Below are positions 5,059 to 5,657 of a stretch of 5,657 nucleotides of DNA, piece after piece. This DNA is from Halovivax sp. GTDB lineage: Archaea; Halobacteriota; Halobacteria; Halobacteriales; Natrialbaceae. The stretch's first letter is position 1, and each line of letters starts with the position of its first letter. Under the pieces are notes generated by a model. It made no database searches and was not told the DNA's origin. It worked only from the letters and a program-made list of their open reading frames with translations. The stretch is from NCBI GenBank assembly GCA_007135505.1, contig SLIS01000428.1, forward strand, positions 1 to 5,657, written 5' to 3'. A program made the position numbers and the translations under genes.

Positions 5059-5592
5059 ATGAGTACCGATAACACACCGCAATATACCGGCGCTGGAATC
5101 TGGGGCGGGGGTGTGATCGCCGGCATCATCGCCGGCATCGCGATGGGCGTCCTCATGCACTTCGGTGCGGATCTCATCGAGTTACTCGGCGGACTCGCGC
5201 CGATTCCCGGCGAGTCGATCAGCCTCGGCTGGTTCATCCACATGCTGATCAGCGTGGCGTTTGGACTCGTCTTCGCAGGATTCCTCTCGCGTCGTGCGAT
5301 CAGACGGAACGTTACGACCTTCACCGACTTCGTCATCGCCGGGCTCGTGTTCGGTGCGCTGATCGGGATCATCGCCGGTGGGCTCGTCTTCCCGGTGGCG
5401 ATGGGTCGCGCCGGCGTCGCGACACTCCCGCTCCCGTTCCTGCCGATTCCCGGTGCAGTCGGCGAGTTCGTCGCGGCGATCATCTTCGCGATCGGCCACC
5501 TCGTCTACGGACTCGTTCTCGGCGCGACGTTCGCGACGATCAACGGCGTGACGCCGGCGGGCGTTCTCGACCGCGTCGCCGTTCTCGAGTGA
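5059..5592 (+). CDS. four-helix membrane protein with internal duplication, function unknown
   Basis: A 177-residue protein that I cannot assign to a named function; similar small Gly-rich membrane proteins of unknown role are common in haloarchaea. Four hydrophobic segments are visible at about 14-35, 56-77, 90-114 and 135-160. The loop after the second carries the positive charges (RRAIRR, 78-83), which suggests this loop is cytoplasmic. The two halves resemble each other. VIAGIIAGIAMG (19-30) aligns with VIAGLVFGALIG (92-103), both with Gly at every fourth position. APIPG (47-51) matches LPIPG (128-132), and FGLVFAGF matches YGLVLGATF, each with a His (61 and 147) in the preceding helix. 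The ATG fits the TATA spacing. It is divergent from the protease gene across 204 bases. No catalytic or metal-binding motif is obvious. Small-molecule transport or a structural membrane role are guesses only. Confidence 0.85.
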   Translation: MSTDNTPQYTGAGIWGGGVIAGIIAGIAMGVLMHFGADLIELLGGLAPIPGESISLGWFIHMLISVAFGLVFAGFLSRRAIRRNVTTFTDFVIAGLVFGALIGIIAGGLVFPVAMGRAGVATLPLPFLPIPGAVGEFVAAIIFAIGHLVYGLVLGATFATINGVTPAGVLDRVAVLE

Positions 5593-5604
5593 GTTCCGGG
5601 CGGC

Positions 5605-5657
5605 CTAGATCCGCCGCTCGGTCTCGATCCGTCCGGCGAGTTCTCGAAGTCGATCGA
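5605..5657 (-). CDS. 3' end of a convergent gene (partial)
   Basis: On the minus strand an open frame enters from the right edge and ends at a TAG (5607-5605). Its last residues read DRLRELAGRIETERRI, a charged, probably helical tail with codon choice (CGG, GAG, CTC, GCC) like the other genes here. The stop lies only 12 bases beyond that of the membrane protein, a tight convergent pair with no room for a separate terminator. Only 17 codons are present, so the product cannot be named. Confidence 0.5.
   Translation of the reverse strand, partial: DRLRELAGRIETERRI

Overview
The window looks like chromosomal DNA of a halophilic archaeon (class Halobacteria). It is GC-rich, and its proteins are strongly acidic. 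It carries an archaeal-type Rio2 kinase and a Tat-exported subtilisin. Two gene starts have a T-rich archaeal TATA box placed so that transcription would begin at or within a few bases of the start codon, the leaderless style common in haloarchaea. I cannot name genus or species from sequence alone.

Layout. Positions 1-815 contain no convincing complete gene. The first 16 bases may hold the start of a leftward gene. Positions 207-466 could encode a structured RNA behind a TATA-like box at 178-183. Positions 816-1715 (+) encode Rio2, a ribosome-biogenesis kinase/ATPase with all key residues. Positions 1716-2133 form a 418-base, partly AT-rich gap with no gene, but with a good TATA box, a T6 tract, an 11-bp dyad and a probable terminator for the next gene. 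Positions 2134-4854 (-) encode a 906-residue Tat-secreted S8 (subtilisin-family) protease with two large insertions in its catalytic domain. Positions 4855-5058 are a divergent intergenic region with three copies of a short motif at an exact 17-bp period. Positions 5059-5592 (+) encode a 177-residue, four-helix membrane protein that appears to be an internal duplication. Positions 5605-5657 (-) hold the last codons of a convergent gene that runs off the right edge.

How the genes relate. Rio2 is a cytoplasmic housekeeping gene with its own promoter and no visible link to its neighbours. The protease and the membrane protein are divergently transcribed from one 204-bp region, so shared control is possible but not shown. 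No mobile element, CRISPR array, tRNA or rRNA was recognised. The most unusual items are the architecture of the protease (acidic insertion before the nucleophile, beta-rich insertion after the catalytic His, no usual propeptide) and the 17-bp-phased motif array upstream of it.
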